DNA of 41,336 nt from JAICYJ01 sp035473255 (GTDB taxonomy: Bacteria; Actinomycetota; Thermoleophilia; Gaiellales; JAICJC01), in NCBI GenBank assembly GCA_035473255.1, contig DATIOK010000045.1, forward strand, positions 1 to 41,336, in the 5' to 3' direction. Positions 30,050 through 38,620 of this stretch are shown piece after piece (within the stretch, counting starts at the first letter, position 1; each line of letters opens with the position of its first letter). Both the position numbers and the translations under genes were made by a program. The notes under the pieces are model-generated. The model saw nothing but the letters and a program-made list of their open reading frames with translations, did no database searches and was not told where the DNA came from.

Positions 30050-31168
30050 ATGCGAGTCCTGATCACGGGTGGCGCCGGCTTCATCGGATCGCACCTGGCC
30101 GACGCCCTGCTGGCGCGTGGCCACGAGGTGCGGGCGCTCGACAACCTCGACCCCCAGGTGCACCCGGCTGGTGAGCGCCCGGCCTACCTCGACCCCCAGA
30201 TCGAGCTGCGGGTCGGCGACGTCCGCGACCACGAGGCCGTTGCGTCCGCGCTCGAGGGCATCGACCACGTCGTGCACTTCGCAGCGGCCGTCGGCGTTGG
30301 CCAGTCGATGTACGAGATCGAGCGCTACACGTCGATCAACTCGATCGGCGCCGCGGTGGTGCTGGAGGAGATCTCGAAGCGCCGCGACCAGCTGGCGCGG
30401 GTGCTGGTGGCCTCGTCGATGTCGATCTACGGCGAGGGCCGCTACCGCTGCCCCGAGCACGGGCTGCTGGCGCCGCAGGTGCGAAGCGACGAGCAGCTGG
30501 ACGCACGGCGGTGGGAGCTGGCCTGCCCGGACTGCGACCGGCCGCTGGAGCCGCTGGCCACCGGCGAGGACAAGCCGGTGCAGCCGATGTCGATCTACGC
30601 CGTCAACAAGCGCGACCACGAGGAGATGTTCCTGGCGATCGGCCGCGCCCACCGCCTGCCCACGGTCGCCATGCGCTTCTTCAACGTCTACGGCGACCGC
30701 CAGGCCCTGTCCAACCCCTACACCGGCGTGGCCGCGATCTTCGGCGGCAGGCTGCTGAACGACAACGCGCCGCTGGTGTTCGAGGACGGCCTCCAGAGCC
30801 GCGACTTCGTGCACGTCTCCGACATCGCCGCCGGCTGCGTGGCGGCGCTCGAGGGCGGCGGCGCCGACCACCGCGCCGTCAACCTGGGCACCGGCGTCTC
30901 CACATCGGTGCTCGACGTCGCCCGCGAGCTGGCCCGTGGCCTGGGCAAGGAGCACCTGCAGCCCGAGGTCGTGAACAAGTTCCGGGCCGGTGACATCCGG
31001 CACTGCTTCTCGGACATCTCGCTGGCGCGGGAGACCCTTGGCTACGCGCCGCGGGTCGAGTTCGCCGACGGCATGCGGGAGCTGCTGGGCTGGGTCGCGA
31101 CGCAGCAGGCCACCGACTCGGTGGACGCCGCTGCCGACCGGCTGGCGGCCGCCGGCCTGACCCGGTGA
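30050..31168 (+). CDS. NAD-dependent sugar epimerase with zinc-ribbon insert (dTDP-L-rhamnose 4-epimerase-like)
   Basis: 372 residues. Extended SDR: GGAGFIGSHLADALL at the start, the substrate Ser in VASSMSIYGEG, and the catalytic Tyr/Lys in SIYAVNKRDHEE. Between them is an insert with CPEHG and, about 30 residues on, CPDCDRP, which looks like a four-ligand zinc ribbon. An insert of this kind is a feature I associate with dTDP-L-rhamnose 4-epimerases (WbiB type), which give dTDP-6-deoxy-L-talose; this is from memory. FEDGLQSRDFVHVSDIA is the usual C-terminal SDR block. It is coupled by GTGA to a rhamnosyltransferase-like gene, which fits a deoxyhexose in the glycan. The longer open frame upstream overlaps the GNAT gene and is rejected. 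Confidence 0.82.
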   Translation: MRVLITGGAGFIGSHLADALLARGHEVRALDNLDPQVHPAGERPAYLDPQIELRVGDVRDHEAVASALEGIDHVVHFAAAVGVGQSMYEIERYTSINSIGAAVVLEEISKRRDQLARVLVASSMSIYGEGRYRCPEHGLLAPQVRSDEQLDARRWELACPDCDRPLEPLATGEDKPVQPMSIYAVNKRDHEEMFLAIGRAHRLPTVAMRFFNVYGDRQALSNPYTGVAAIFGGRLLNDNAPLVFEDGLQSRDFVHVSDIAAGCVAALEGGGADHRAVNLGTGVSTSVLDVARELARGLGKEHLQPEVVNKFRAGDIRHCFSDISLARETLGYAPRVEFADGMRELLGWVATQQATDSVDAAADRLAAAGLTR

Positions 31169-32139
31169 GCGGCACCCCTGATATCACGATCTCCCTGGTC
31201 AACACGAACAACCGGGAGCTGCTGCTGGGCTGCCTGGCGTCGCTCGAGGCAGCCGCTCGTGACACGACCCTGCAGACGATCGTGATCGACAACGCGTCCA
31301 CCGACGGCAGCGCGGCCGCGGTGCGCGAGGCGTACCCGGACGTCGAGCTGGTGGAGCGGGACCGGCGCCACGGCTTCGGGGCCAACCACAACGAGGCGAT
31401 CCGCAGGGCGCAGGGCCGCTACGTGCTGATACTGAACGAGGACACGGTCCTGCACGAGGGCATGCTCGACCGCATGTGCCGGTTCATGGACCAGAACCGC
31501 GAGGTGGGCGCCTGTGGTCCGAAAATCCTGAATCCGGACGGCTCACAGCAGCCGTCCGCCTTCCACTTCCCGACGCCCGGCCGGGTGGCGCTGACGACCC
31601 TGACGCTACAGCGGCGTGGCTGGATCCAGTCAGGCGGCGACCGCATCGCCCGCGTCGACTGGGTGTGCGGCGCCGCCATCCTGGCCCGACGTGCGGCGCT
31701 GGCCGCCGTCGGCGGCTTCGACGAGCAGCTGTTCATCTACTCGGAGGATCCCGATCTGTGCCTGCGGCTGCGCGATGCCGGCTACGCGACCGCGTACTTC
31801 CCGCAGGCATCGCTGGTGCACCTCGAGAACGCCAGCAGCGGCGGGGTGCCGGAGCGGCGGATCGCCGAGATGGAGCGCAGCCGCGCCGTCTATGCCCGCA
31901 AGCACCACGGTGCCGCGGGCGAGCTGGCCGTGCGCGGCCTCACCGCCGCCACCTTCATGGCGCGTGCAGCGGCCGCGCAGACGCTCCTGACCGTGCCCGG
32001 CGGCGAGCGCGTGAAGCGGGTCGATTCCGATGCGCCGGCCCGGTTCATGGCGCACGTACGGGGCGCGATCCGGCCGCACGACGGCGACGGCATCGCCGAG
32101 GCAGCGGCCGAGTTCAACGCCGAGCGCGCGGCCGGCTGA
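31165..32139 (+). CDS. Glycosyltransferase family 2 (rhamnosyltransferase/WbbL-like)
   Basis: 324 residues. GT2 domain with ISLVNTNNRELLLGCLASLE, IVIDNASTDGSAAAV, GFGANHNEAIRRAQGRYVLILNEDTVL (the DxD position reads EDT) and WVCGAAILARRAALAAVGGFDE followed by EDPDLCLRLRDAGY. This set is typical of rhamnosyl and related transferases of O-antigen loci. It is soluble; the C-terminal 90 residues are helical and less conserved. The GTG start overlaps the epimerase stop, so the pair should be co-expressed, and the epimerase product may be its donor. The gene ends in a palindrome shared with the convergent neighbour. Confidence 0.85.
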   Translation: MSGTPDITISLVNTNNRELLLGCLASLEAAARDTTLQTIVIDNASTDGSAAAVREAYPDVELVERDRRHGFGANHNEAIRRAQGRYVLILNEDTVLHEGMLDRMCRFMDQNREVGACGPKILNPDGSQQPSAFHFPTPGRVALTTLTLQRRGWIQSGGDRIARVDWVCGAAILARRAALAAVGGFDEQLFIYSEDPDLCLRLRDAGYATAYFPQASLVHLENASSGGVPERRIAEMERSRAVYARKHHGAAGELAVRGLTAATFMARAAAAQTLLTVPGGERVKRVDSDAPARFMAHVRGAIRPHDGDGIAEAAAEFNAERAAG

Positions 32140-32153
32140 GTCAGCCGGCCGCG
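32127..32153. terminator. 13-bp palindrome spanning both convergent stop codons
   Basis: Arms CGCGGCCGGCTGA/TCAGCCGGCCGCG with a single central base. It contains the stops of the GT2 gene (32137-32139) and of the minus-strand membrane gene (32141-32143), so both proteins end in Ala-Ala-Gly. A probable bidirectional terminator. Confidence 0.6.
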
Positions 32154-33661
32154 TCGCGCACGAACACCACGCCGTCCGCGTCGCCGTAGATGCGGTGCCA
32201 GCCGGGCAGCGTGCGCATGCGGTCGATCACGTTCTGCCGGTAGGCGGTCGAGAGCAGCACCTCGTCGTAGCCGTTCAGCACCCGTGACCACTGCGACCGC
32301 GAGCCGTTGCCGGCCACCCAGTCGGTGTAGGCCAGCAGCTGCCGCTGGGAGTAGATCTCGTAGCGCGAGTCGAACCCGACGCGACCGGTCAGCTCCGGAT
32401 GCGTCCACAGGAGCGCCGACGCCGAGGTGTCGCCGGCCATGATCTTCGCCTGCGGATGCGCGGCCGCCCAGGCTGCCGTCGCGTCCATGGCGGGGCGCGG
32501 CGACAGCGCCTCGAACCGCGCCGTGGCGGTGGTGGCCAGCAGCAGCGAGCTGCCCACGACCCCGATCACGGCCGCGGCCGGCACCACCCGCGCAGAGATG
32601 CGGCGGATCAGCGGCGACTCCGACGACGCGAACGTGCCGCTCATCACGTCGGCGATCAGCAGCGTGGCCGCGAACCCGAACCAGACCTGGTAGCGCACCG
32701 CGTGGATGCCGGCCACCGCCAGCGCGAAGGTCAGGCCGACCATGAACAGCGGCGGGCGGAATCCGCGCCCGTAGCCGAAGCCCAGCAGGCCGATCGCCGC
32801 CAGCAGCACGATCACGAACTGCGTGCTGGGCCCGCCGAACGTGGCCGGGTGCCACTCGCCGACGCGGGCGGTCAGCACCGGGTTATCGAGCACCGAGCGG
32901 TAGTAGTCGGCGATCGTCAGCCCGTAGGGCGTCGTGAGCAGCGCCAGCGGCACGCAGGCCGCGAGCCCCAGGTACGCCGCCAGCGTGCGCCGCCGCACCG
33001 GGCGCAGGTTGTGCGTCGCCGCCCACAGGCAGTAGATGACCACGATCGGGGCGGCCAGCAGCACCGAGCCGTGCAGGTTGGCCCACAGCAGGAACAGCAG
33101 CGGCAGCGTCAGCAGGCTGCGGTTGAAGCGATGCCTGCGGTCGTCCTCCAGCAGGATCACGATCATCAGCACGAACAGCGGATAGGCGAAGCTCTGGGTG
33201 CGCATGACGGTGTTCAGCTCGCAGACGGCGTACGCCACCGCCACCCAGATCAGCGTGCGCACGGTGGAGGTGCCGCGGTGCAGCATGTAGGCGGCCAGCA
33301 CGCCGAAGGCCAGCGCGATGCTGAGCGCCGAGAGCGCGCCCACGGCCGGGTAGCCGCCCAGACGGTAGGCCTCGTAGTAGAGCCACTGGCCCAGCCACTG
33401 CTGATCGATCCAGGGGCGCCCGTGCGCGGCCCACGTCAGCACCTCGGTGTGGGGCACGCCGTGCTGGGCGATCTCACGACCGGCCGCGAGGCTCGCGAAC
33501 GTGTCCAGCATCAACAGCCGCGAGGTGGTGCACGCGACGGCGGTGAACACCAGCGCGGCGAGCGACACCGCCCAGATCACCGATGAGCTGGTCAGCCCGC
33601 GCGCGGCCGCAACCGCTCGATCGCGGCCCGGGGCGCGGACGGCCTCGCTGAGAACCTGCAT
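32141..33661 (-). CDS. Polytopic membrane protein, GT-C-type glycosyltransferase-like
   Basis: 506 residues with about 10-11 membrane helices and a soluble C-terminal part of roughly 120 residues. The first outer loop carries MLDTFASLAAGREIAQHGVP and HGRPWIDQQWLGQW, where a family of uncharacterised polysaccharide-locus membrane proteins has its conserved Asp and Arg. That loop is where GT-C enzymes bind lipid-linked sugar. The C-terminal tail (MAGDTSASALLWTHPELTGRV) may be an outside domain. No donor is predictable. ATG 33661 gives a 30-residue cytoplasmic lead before helix 1. Confidence 0.68.
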   Translation of the reverse strand: MQVLSEAVRAPGRDRAVAAARGLTSSSVIWAVSLAALVFTAVACTTSRLLMLDTFASLAAGREIAQHGVPHTEVLTWAAHGRPWIDQQWLGQWLYYEAYRLGGYPAVGALSALSIALAFGVLAAYMLHRGTSTVRTLIWVAVAYAVCELNTVMRTQSFAYPLFVLMIVILLEDDRRHRFNRSLLTLPLLFLLWANLHGSVLLAAPIVVIYCLWAATHNLRPVRRRTLAAYLGLAACVPLALLTTPYGLTIADYYRSVLDNPVLTARVGEWHPATFGGPSTQFVIVLLAAIGLLGFGYGRGFRPPLFMVGLTFALAVAGIHAVRYQVWFGFAATLLIADVMSGTFASSESPLIRRISARVVPAAAVIGVVGSSLLLATTATARFEALSPRPAMDATAAWAAAHPQAKIMAGDTSASALLWTHPELTGRVGFDSRYEIYSQRQLLAYTDWVAGNGSRSQWSRVLNGYDEVLLSTAYRQNVIDRMRTLPGWHRIYGDADGVVFVRDAAG

Positions 33662-33694
33662 CGAGCCGGGTATCGGCAGAACCCGGCGCGAGTG

Positions 33695-35098
33695 TTAGAC
33701 GGGCCGGTCGGCCACCACCAGCAGCGTCTCGAGCGTTGGATCCGAGCAGTACGCGACCCGCGTTCCGGCCGCCGCCTCACGCTGCAGCGCCACCAGGATC
33801 TCGTCGGTGATCAGCTCGCCCGGCGCCAGCGCCGGGATGCCGGGCGGGTAGGGCGCGGCCGTCTCGGCCGCCACCCTGCCCACCGCGCGCCCGGCGGGGA
33901 CGCGCTCGCGCGGCGCGAAGAAGGCCTCGCGCGGGCTGATCGCGGCCACCGGCTGCAGCGACCACACGCTGGAGGCGGCCAGCGGCCGGGCCGCTCCCCT
34001 CCGCAGCGCGATCGATCGCTCCAGTGCCTCCACCAGGCGTGCCACCGTGGCCGGCGTGTCCGCCAGCGTCACGATCGGCACCAGCGTGTCACGGTCGGCC
34101 ATCTCCAGCCGCAGGCCGTCGGCCAGCAGGTCGGCCTCTACCCGGAATCCGTCGGCGCCGGTGCCGGCCAGCCCCAGCACCAGCTTCACCGGATCGGATG
34201 CCTCGGAGACGTGCAGGCCGTCGATCCGGCGCAGCCGGGCGCGGGCGTCCGCCACCAGCGCGATCGCCTGCTCCAGCAGCTGCTGGCCGCGGTCCTCGAT
34301 CAGCTGCCGGGCGCGGTCGGTGGACGCCAGGATCGCGGCGGACGGGCTGGTGGTGTGCAGCAACTCGAACGACTCCTCGACGCGGGCCAGATCGAGCAGG
34401 CCGCCGCGGGCCAGCACCACCGAGCCCTGCGTGAAGGCCGTCAGCGTCTTGTGGGTCGAGGTGACCATGGCATCAGCGCCGCGGGCGATGGCATGGGGAG
34501 GCAGCGCCGGGTGGAAACCGAGGTGTGCGCCCCAGGCCTGGTCGACGATCAGCGGCACCGCGGCCTCGTGCGCGACGGCGGCGATCGCCTCCAGGTCGGA
34601 CAGCATGCCCACATAGCTGGGCTCGACCAGGAACACGGCGCGCAGATCCGGGTGGTCTCGCAGCGCAGCGGCCACCGCGCCGGCCGGCACCTGCGTGGCA
34701 AGTCCCGTCTCCGGGTCGACCTGCGGCCGCACCCAGACCGGCTCCAGACCGGCCAGCACCAGCCCGCCGAACATCGACTTGTGCAGCGTCCGGGCGACGA
34801 CCACGCGGTCGCCGGGCCGCGCCGCCGCCAGTGCCAGCGACTGGTTGCCATGCGTCGATCCCGCTACCGAAAAGCGGCACAGGTCGGCGCCCCACAGCTC
34901 TGCTGCCAGGCGCTCCGCCTTGCCCAGCACGTCGCCGCCCAGGCGCGAGTCGTCGGCGCCCGAGACCAGCGGCAGGTCGAGCATCAGCAGCCGGTCGGCG
35001 ATGCCGGGCGCGCGCTTGTGCCCGGGCACGGTGAAGGTGGTGCCGGGGTCGGCCAGGAACGCGTCGACCGCGTCCGCCAGTGGGGCGTCCGATGGCAT
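33695..35098 (-). CDS. Orn/Lys/Arg decarboxylase family PLP enzyme (short, SpeA/YaaO type)
   Basis: 467 residues, the size of the Gram-positive type that lacks the N-terminal wing domain. TFTVPGHKR (22-30), AGSTHGNQ (79-86), Asp186 in IVDQAWGAH and the PLP lysine K217 in STHKTLTAFTQG are all present, and the family C-terminal domain (YPPGIPALAPGELI) is complete. It decarboxylates arginine, lysine or ornithine to a polyamine precursor; which one cannot be told. The next gene on this strand is 27 bases upstream of its start and encodes the PilZ-like protein only in the opposite direction of flow (35126-35797 is transcribed first), so the two could be an operon, although a TATCCT box sits 9 bases before ATG 35098. 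Confidence 0.87.
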   Translation of the reverse strand: MPSDAPLADAVDAFLADPGTTFTVPGHKRAPGIADRLLMLDLPLVSGADDSRLGGDVLGKAERLAAELWGADLCRFSVAGSTHGNQSLALAAARPGDRVVVARTLHKSMFGGLVLAGLEPVWVRPQVDPETGLATQVPAGAVAAALRDHPDLRAVFLVEPSYVGMLSDLEAIAAVAHEAAVPLIVDQAWGAHLGFHPALPPHAIARGADAMVTSTHKTLTAFTQGSVVLARGGLLDLARVEESFELLHTTSPSAAILASTDRARQLIEDRGQQLLEQAIALVADARARLRRIDGLHVSEASDPVKLVLGLAGTGADGFRVEADLLADGLRLEMADRDTLVPIVTLADTPATVARLVEALERSIALRRGAARPLAASSVWSLQPVAAISPREAFFAPRERVPAGRAVGRVAAETAAPYPPGIPALAPGELITDEILVALQREAAAGTRVAYCSDPTLETLLVVADRPV

Positions 35099-35107
35099 CG
35101 GCGCGGG

Positions 35108-35113
35108 AGGATA
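35108..35113 (-). promoter_or_regulatory. Candidate -10 element (TATCCT) for the decarboxylase gene
   Basis: Ends 9 bases before ATG 35098 on the minus strand, within the 27-base gap. Confidence 0.35.
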
Positions 35114-35125
35114 CCGGCAGGCGGG

Positions 35126-35797
35126 TCAGGCCGAGCGGCGGAAGCGCTGGTCGACGGTGCCGATGTGAGGCGCCTCGGCCGTCAGCGCCGAGATGTGGCG
35201 GCGATCGTCGTCGGCGATCTGCAGGATCTCGCAGCCCACCCGCTGGCGGCCGTAGTGCGACGGGGAGGTCTGGAGCGCGCGCGCCTGAAGGCGCAGGAGC
35301 TGTCCGCGGATGGTCACCATCATGGCGAAGAAGTCGCCGGTGTGGAAGCTGCGGTCGGTGATGAAGGCGACGCCGGTCGGCGACAGGTCGGCCAGGCGCA
35401 CGTCGAACTCCTCGCCCTCCGCGATCCTGCGTGCGCCCAGCACGTGCATCAGCGCCAGCTCCTCGACGGCGGCCCGCGGCGTGGTCCGCTCGCTCTCGCG
35501 ACGCAGCACGTCTCGCACCAGCAGCCGCACGCTGATCGTCGACTCCGTCTGGTGCAGGGTTTCGGCCACGGTCAGGGAGATGTCGTAACCGCCGCCGCTG
35601 ATCTCGTGCGTGCGCACCATCAGGTCGAGCTGGTCGCGCACCTGCGGCCGCGGCCCGTCGGCGACGATGTAGACGCCATCCTGCGACTGCAGCTCGAGCA
35701 GTACCACGCCGCCGCGGGCGGAGAACGCCTCGACCTTCGGCGTTGGCAGCTGCGACAGGATGCTGACGGCCAGGTCTGCGAGCTTTGTGTCGTTCAT
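35126..35797 (-). CDS. PilZ-like domain protein (possible c-di-GMP receptor)
   Basis: 223 residues. The C-terminal half looks like PilZ: an Arg-rich stretch RDVLRRESERTTPR before the domain, then VRLADLSPTGVAFITD (the D/NxSxxG motif), FHTGDFFAMMVTI and YGRQRVGCEIL as the barrel strands. The N-terminal half has a YcgR-N-like feel. The exact RxxxR is not clear, so binding of c-di-GMP is likely but not certain. In envelope regions such receptors often control polysaccharide export. It precedes the decarboxylase gene on the same strand, 27 bases away. Confidence 0.6.
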   Translation of the reverse strand: MNDTKLADLAVSILSQLPTPKVEAFSARGGVVLLELQSQDGVYIVADGPRPQVRDQLDLMVRTHEISGGGYDISLTVAETLHQTESTISVRLLVRDVLRRESERTTPRAAVEELALMHVLGARRIAEGEEFDVRLADLSPTGVAFITDRSFHTGDFFAMMVTIRGQLLRLQARALQTSPSHYGRQRVGCEILQIADDDRRHISALTAEAPHIGTVDQRFRRSA

Positions 35798-35934
35798 CTG
35801 AGCTGACTCCGGATCATCTGTGGTTCGTCATCGGCGAAATCCGCGAGAGGCTTAGCGATAGTCACAGGGTCGGTCGCGTCCCGAAGCGGTCGCGGGAGAT
35901 CACGATCCACCCTATCGGTCGCCGAGGCGATCTT

Positions 35935-36036
35935 TCAGCCCGTGATCGTGAAGGCGTAGATGTGGCGGCTGTTGTCGCTCGCGTACAGCCTGCCGTCGGG
36001 TCCGAACGCGAGGTAGTTGCTGCCGCCCCTAGTCAT
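35935..36036 (-). pseudogene. Leftover propeller blade after the NHL-repeat gene
   Basis: A 33-residue frame, overlapping the end of the NHL gene in another register. It reads NYLAFGPDGRLYASDNSRH and ends IYAFTITG before a stop. That is a normal last blade of an NHL-type propeller and parallels the true end of the neighbour (RIEAFTLND). The best reading is the 3' remnant of a second propeller gene or of a longer ancestor, left after recombination between repeats or a frameshift. Confidence 0.6.
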
Positions 36037-37801
36037 TCAGCGTGAACGCTTCGATCCGGTCGTTGTACTCATCCGCGACGTACAGGGCGCCGTTCCAGAT
36101 CTCGAGGTGGGTGGGGTGGTTGAACGTCCCGTGCGCGGTGCCGGTGGCCCCGCCGGTGGCTCCGAGCGCCTGGAGCTTGGTGCCGCCGGGCGAGAACTCG
36201 ACCAGACGGTTCGAGGCCGTGTCTGCCACCCAGACGTTGCCGCTGGGGGCAACTGCGATCCCCTGCGGGTTGTGCAACCCGCCGAAGCTGGTGATGACGT
36301 TCCCGGTCGATGCGTCGAGCTTCACGACCGAGTTGCCGTTGCTGTCGGCCACATACACCACTCCGCCGGCCACGGTCACGTCGCGGGGGTTGTGCAGGGC
36401 GTTGGTGCTCCACTGCACCGTCAGGCCGGTGCCGTCGATGCGTTCAACGCGATTGTTGAAGGTGTCGGCCACGACCACATCGGAGCCCACCGATGCGATC
36501 CCGAACGGCCAGTGCAGGGAGCTGGAGTCGCTGCCGAGGTGACCGAACACCTTGCCGGTCGCGATGCCGTCGGTGTGGAACTGGGTGAGCCGGTTGTTCT
36601 TGGTGTCGGCCACCCAGACCGTGTTGGTTGAGGTGTTCAACGTCACGTCCCGGGGCCAGTTGAAGCCGGTCAGATCGGCCTTCTCCCAGCCGCGCGCGCC
36701 CCACGCCTGCTGGAACTTGCCGGTGGCCGTGGTGAACCGCTCCATGCGCTGGTTGACGGTGTCTGCCACGTACGTCTGAGTGCCGACGGCCAGCCCGGAT
36801 GGTTCGTTGAAGCCGCCCACGGCCGGGTGGTTGTGGCCCCACCGCCGCACGACGGCGCCGCTGTGATCGAAGCCGGTGACGTGGTTGCCCCACAGGTCGG
36901 CGCCGTAGACCTTGGGACTACTGCCGCCTCCCACCGCAACCCTGCGGAGCTGCGTGAACTGGCCTCGCTTGCCCCACTTGGCCACGTACCGGCCCTTTCT
37001 TGTGAACTCCTGGATGCGCTCGTTGTTCGAGTCGGCCACGTACACGTGATCGGTCGCGTCAACGGCGACGCCGTAGGGCCGGGCGAACTGTCCGTTGTTC
37101 GCACCCTTGGTGCCCCAGTTGCGCAGCCACTTGCCGGTGGGCCCGAACTTGGCCATGCGGTCGTTCGCGAAGTCGGCGACGTAGATGTCGCCATGTGAGT
37201 CGGTGTCCGCGTCGCGCGGCTCGTTCAGCTGGCCGTTGCGCTTGCCCAGCGGCGCCGCGATCTGGGCGACCAGATTGCCGGTGGTCGTCCACTCGGCGAC
37301 CGTGTTGGCGTCATCATCGGCGGTCAGGATCACCGTGCCGCCGTGCCCATTGGGGCCGGCGCCGATGCCAATCACGGATAGGAACTGGTGTGGCCAGGTC
37401 GCGATCCAGGCGCCGGTCTTGGCGTTCAGTACCTGTACCCGGTTGTAGCCTGTGTCGGCAACGTAGAGGCGGCCGTTGTGGTAGGCGACGTCTCTGGGGT
37501 TGTTGAAGCTTCCGGGCTGCTTGGGCCCGCGCGTCCCCACCCGCCACCGCAGCGTGCCGTCGGCGCGGTATGCGGCGACCTGGTCGTTGCCGGTATCGGC
37601 GATGTAGATGGTGCCCTTGTGCGTATCGACGCCGGACGGATACATCGTGGCGTGCGCCGGGCCGCCGATCGTCCTCAGCCAGGTCGGAGCCGGCGGTGGC
37701 GTGACCGCCGCCGACACCGGCGGCGGCGATGCCGCGACCAGACCGAAGGACACCGCGACCAGCGATGCGATGCAGCGCTTTACCCCAGGCGGATGCAGCA
37801 A
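36029..37801 (-). CDS. Secreted NHL-repeat beta-propeller protein
   Basis: 590 residues. A signal peptide (CIASLVAVSFGLVAASPPPVSA) precedes about ten NHL-type repeats such as GTIYIADTGNDQVAAYRADG, GRLYVADTGYNRVQVLNAKTG and DHVYVADSNNERIQEFTRKG. The conserved YVAD.. NxR pattern gives the blades. That number suggests two propellers. The protein has no enzyme motif and is probably an extracellular binding protein. TTG 37801 is taken as the start, with GAGGGGG upstream; this start is uncertain. It is followed by a leftover blade in a different frame. The tandem repeats make this gene prone to recombination. Confidence 0.82.
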   Translation of the reverse strand: MLHPPGVKRCIASLVAVSFGLVAASPPPVSAAVTPPPAPTWLRTIGGPAHATMYPSGVDTHKGTIYIADTGNDQVAAYRADGTLRWRVGTRGPKQPGSFNNPRDVAYHNGRLYVADTGYNRVQVLNAKTGAWIATWPHQFLSVIGIGAGPNGHGGTVILTADDDANTVAEWTTTGNLVAQIAAPLGKRNGQLNEPRDADTDSHGDIYVADFANDRMAKFGPTGKWLRNWGTKGANNGQFARPYGVAVDATDHVYVADSNNERIQEFTRKGRYVAKWGKRGQFTQLRRVAVGGGSSPKVYGADLWGNHVTGFDHSGAVVRRWGHNHPAVGGFNEPSGLAVGTQTYVADTVNQRMERFTTATGKFQQAWGARGWEKADLTGFNWPRDVTLNTSTNTVWVADTKNNRLTQFHTDGIATGKVFGHLGSDSSSLHWPFGIASVGSDVVVADTFNNRVERIDGTGLTVQWSTNALHNPRDVTVAGGVVYVADSNGNSVVKLDASTGNVITSFGGLHNPQGIAVAPSGNVWVADTASNRLVEFSPGGTKLQALGATGGATGTAHGTFNHPTHLEIWNGALYVADEYNDRIEAFTLND

Positions 37802-37926
37802 GTGTTGCCCCCTCTACGCACATACCGGGGCTGTGCCCACCCCGCCGATCTCAGCAATGTACATGCCGTTGTCCCCGATATCCAGCCCCAATCGGCCCTT
37901 GGAATCGCCGCAGCCGGCGCCACCGG

Positions 37927-38553
37927 TCACGGCGCGAAGGTGTGCTCGCCCGCCGTGACGGCGATCCCGAGCCGGCTCTGCCTGGGCGGCAGCGGGCACG
38001 TCCAGCGCGGGTCGTAGGCGCATGACGGGTTGTAGGCGAAGTTGAAGTCGAGCACCAGTCGCCCGTCCTCCCCGCCCAGGTCGGCGCCCTTGACCGAGTC
38101 AAGCAGATAGCGGCCGCCGCCGTAGCTGTCGCGCCCGCTGGTCAGGTCGGCGAACGGGAGGAACACCCCGCCTCCGTAGCCCTCCAGCCAGTACAGCGGC
38201 AGCGATCGCTCGCCTGACAGCTCGAACTCCACGCGTCCGAACTGGCGGAACCGGATCCGCTCGCCGGTACTGGAGTCGATCTCTCGGACGACCGGCTCGG
38301 TTGCCACCACGGTGCCGGTGACGCGGAACTCCGGGTCATACGGGAAGAAGCGAAGCGCATCGAACCCCGCCTGGGCGTCTGCGCCGAGCGGTGTCTGCGG
38401 ATGGGTGGCGAACAGGTGGTCACGCCCGGCACGCCACTCGCGCCATGCCGGCTCCGGCTCCAGCTCGCGGACACGCCGGTAGAGCGCGAACACCTCGCGC
38501 TTCCAGCCGAGCAGGTCGAGCTCGGTGATCGCCGTATCGGTGGGCGAGCGCAT
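37927..38553 (-). CDS. DUF1684 family protein
   Basis: 208 residues. The C-terminal block YGGGRYLLDSVKGADLGGED, then DFNFAYNPSCAYDPRWTCPL, is the clear DUF1684 signature; FFPYDPEFRVTGTV earlier also fits. The family is widespread and its reaction is unknown. ATG 38553 is chosen; an ATG 18 codons upstream is possible. The two Cys in NPSCAYDPRWTCP are typical of the family. It is monocistronic between the NHL gene and the RDD gene. Confidence 0.85.
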   Translation of the reverse strand: MRSPTDTAITELDLLGWKREVFALYRRVRELEPEPAWREWRAGRDHLFATHPQTPLGADAQAGFDALRFFPYDPEFRVTGTVVATEPVVREIDSSTGERIRFRQFGRVEFELSGERSLPLYWLEGYGGGVFLPFADLTSGRDSYGGGRYLLDSVKGADLGGEDGRLVLDFNFAYNPSCAYDPRWTCPLPPRQSRLGIAVTAGEHTFAP

Positions 38554-38620
38554 GGTCAAGGTACGGAAGTCTGCCGCAACCGGATGCCGGCGCAACGCGG
38601 ACGTCAACCCGCGGGCTGGT

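Noticed and set aside
33692..35806. Open frame of 704 codons on the plus strand
   Set aside because: It is antisense to the decarboxylase and PilZ-like genes and is Gln/Arg/His-rich.
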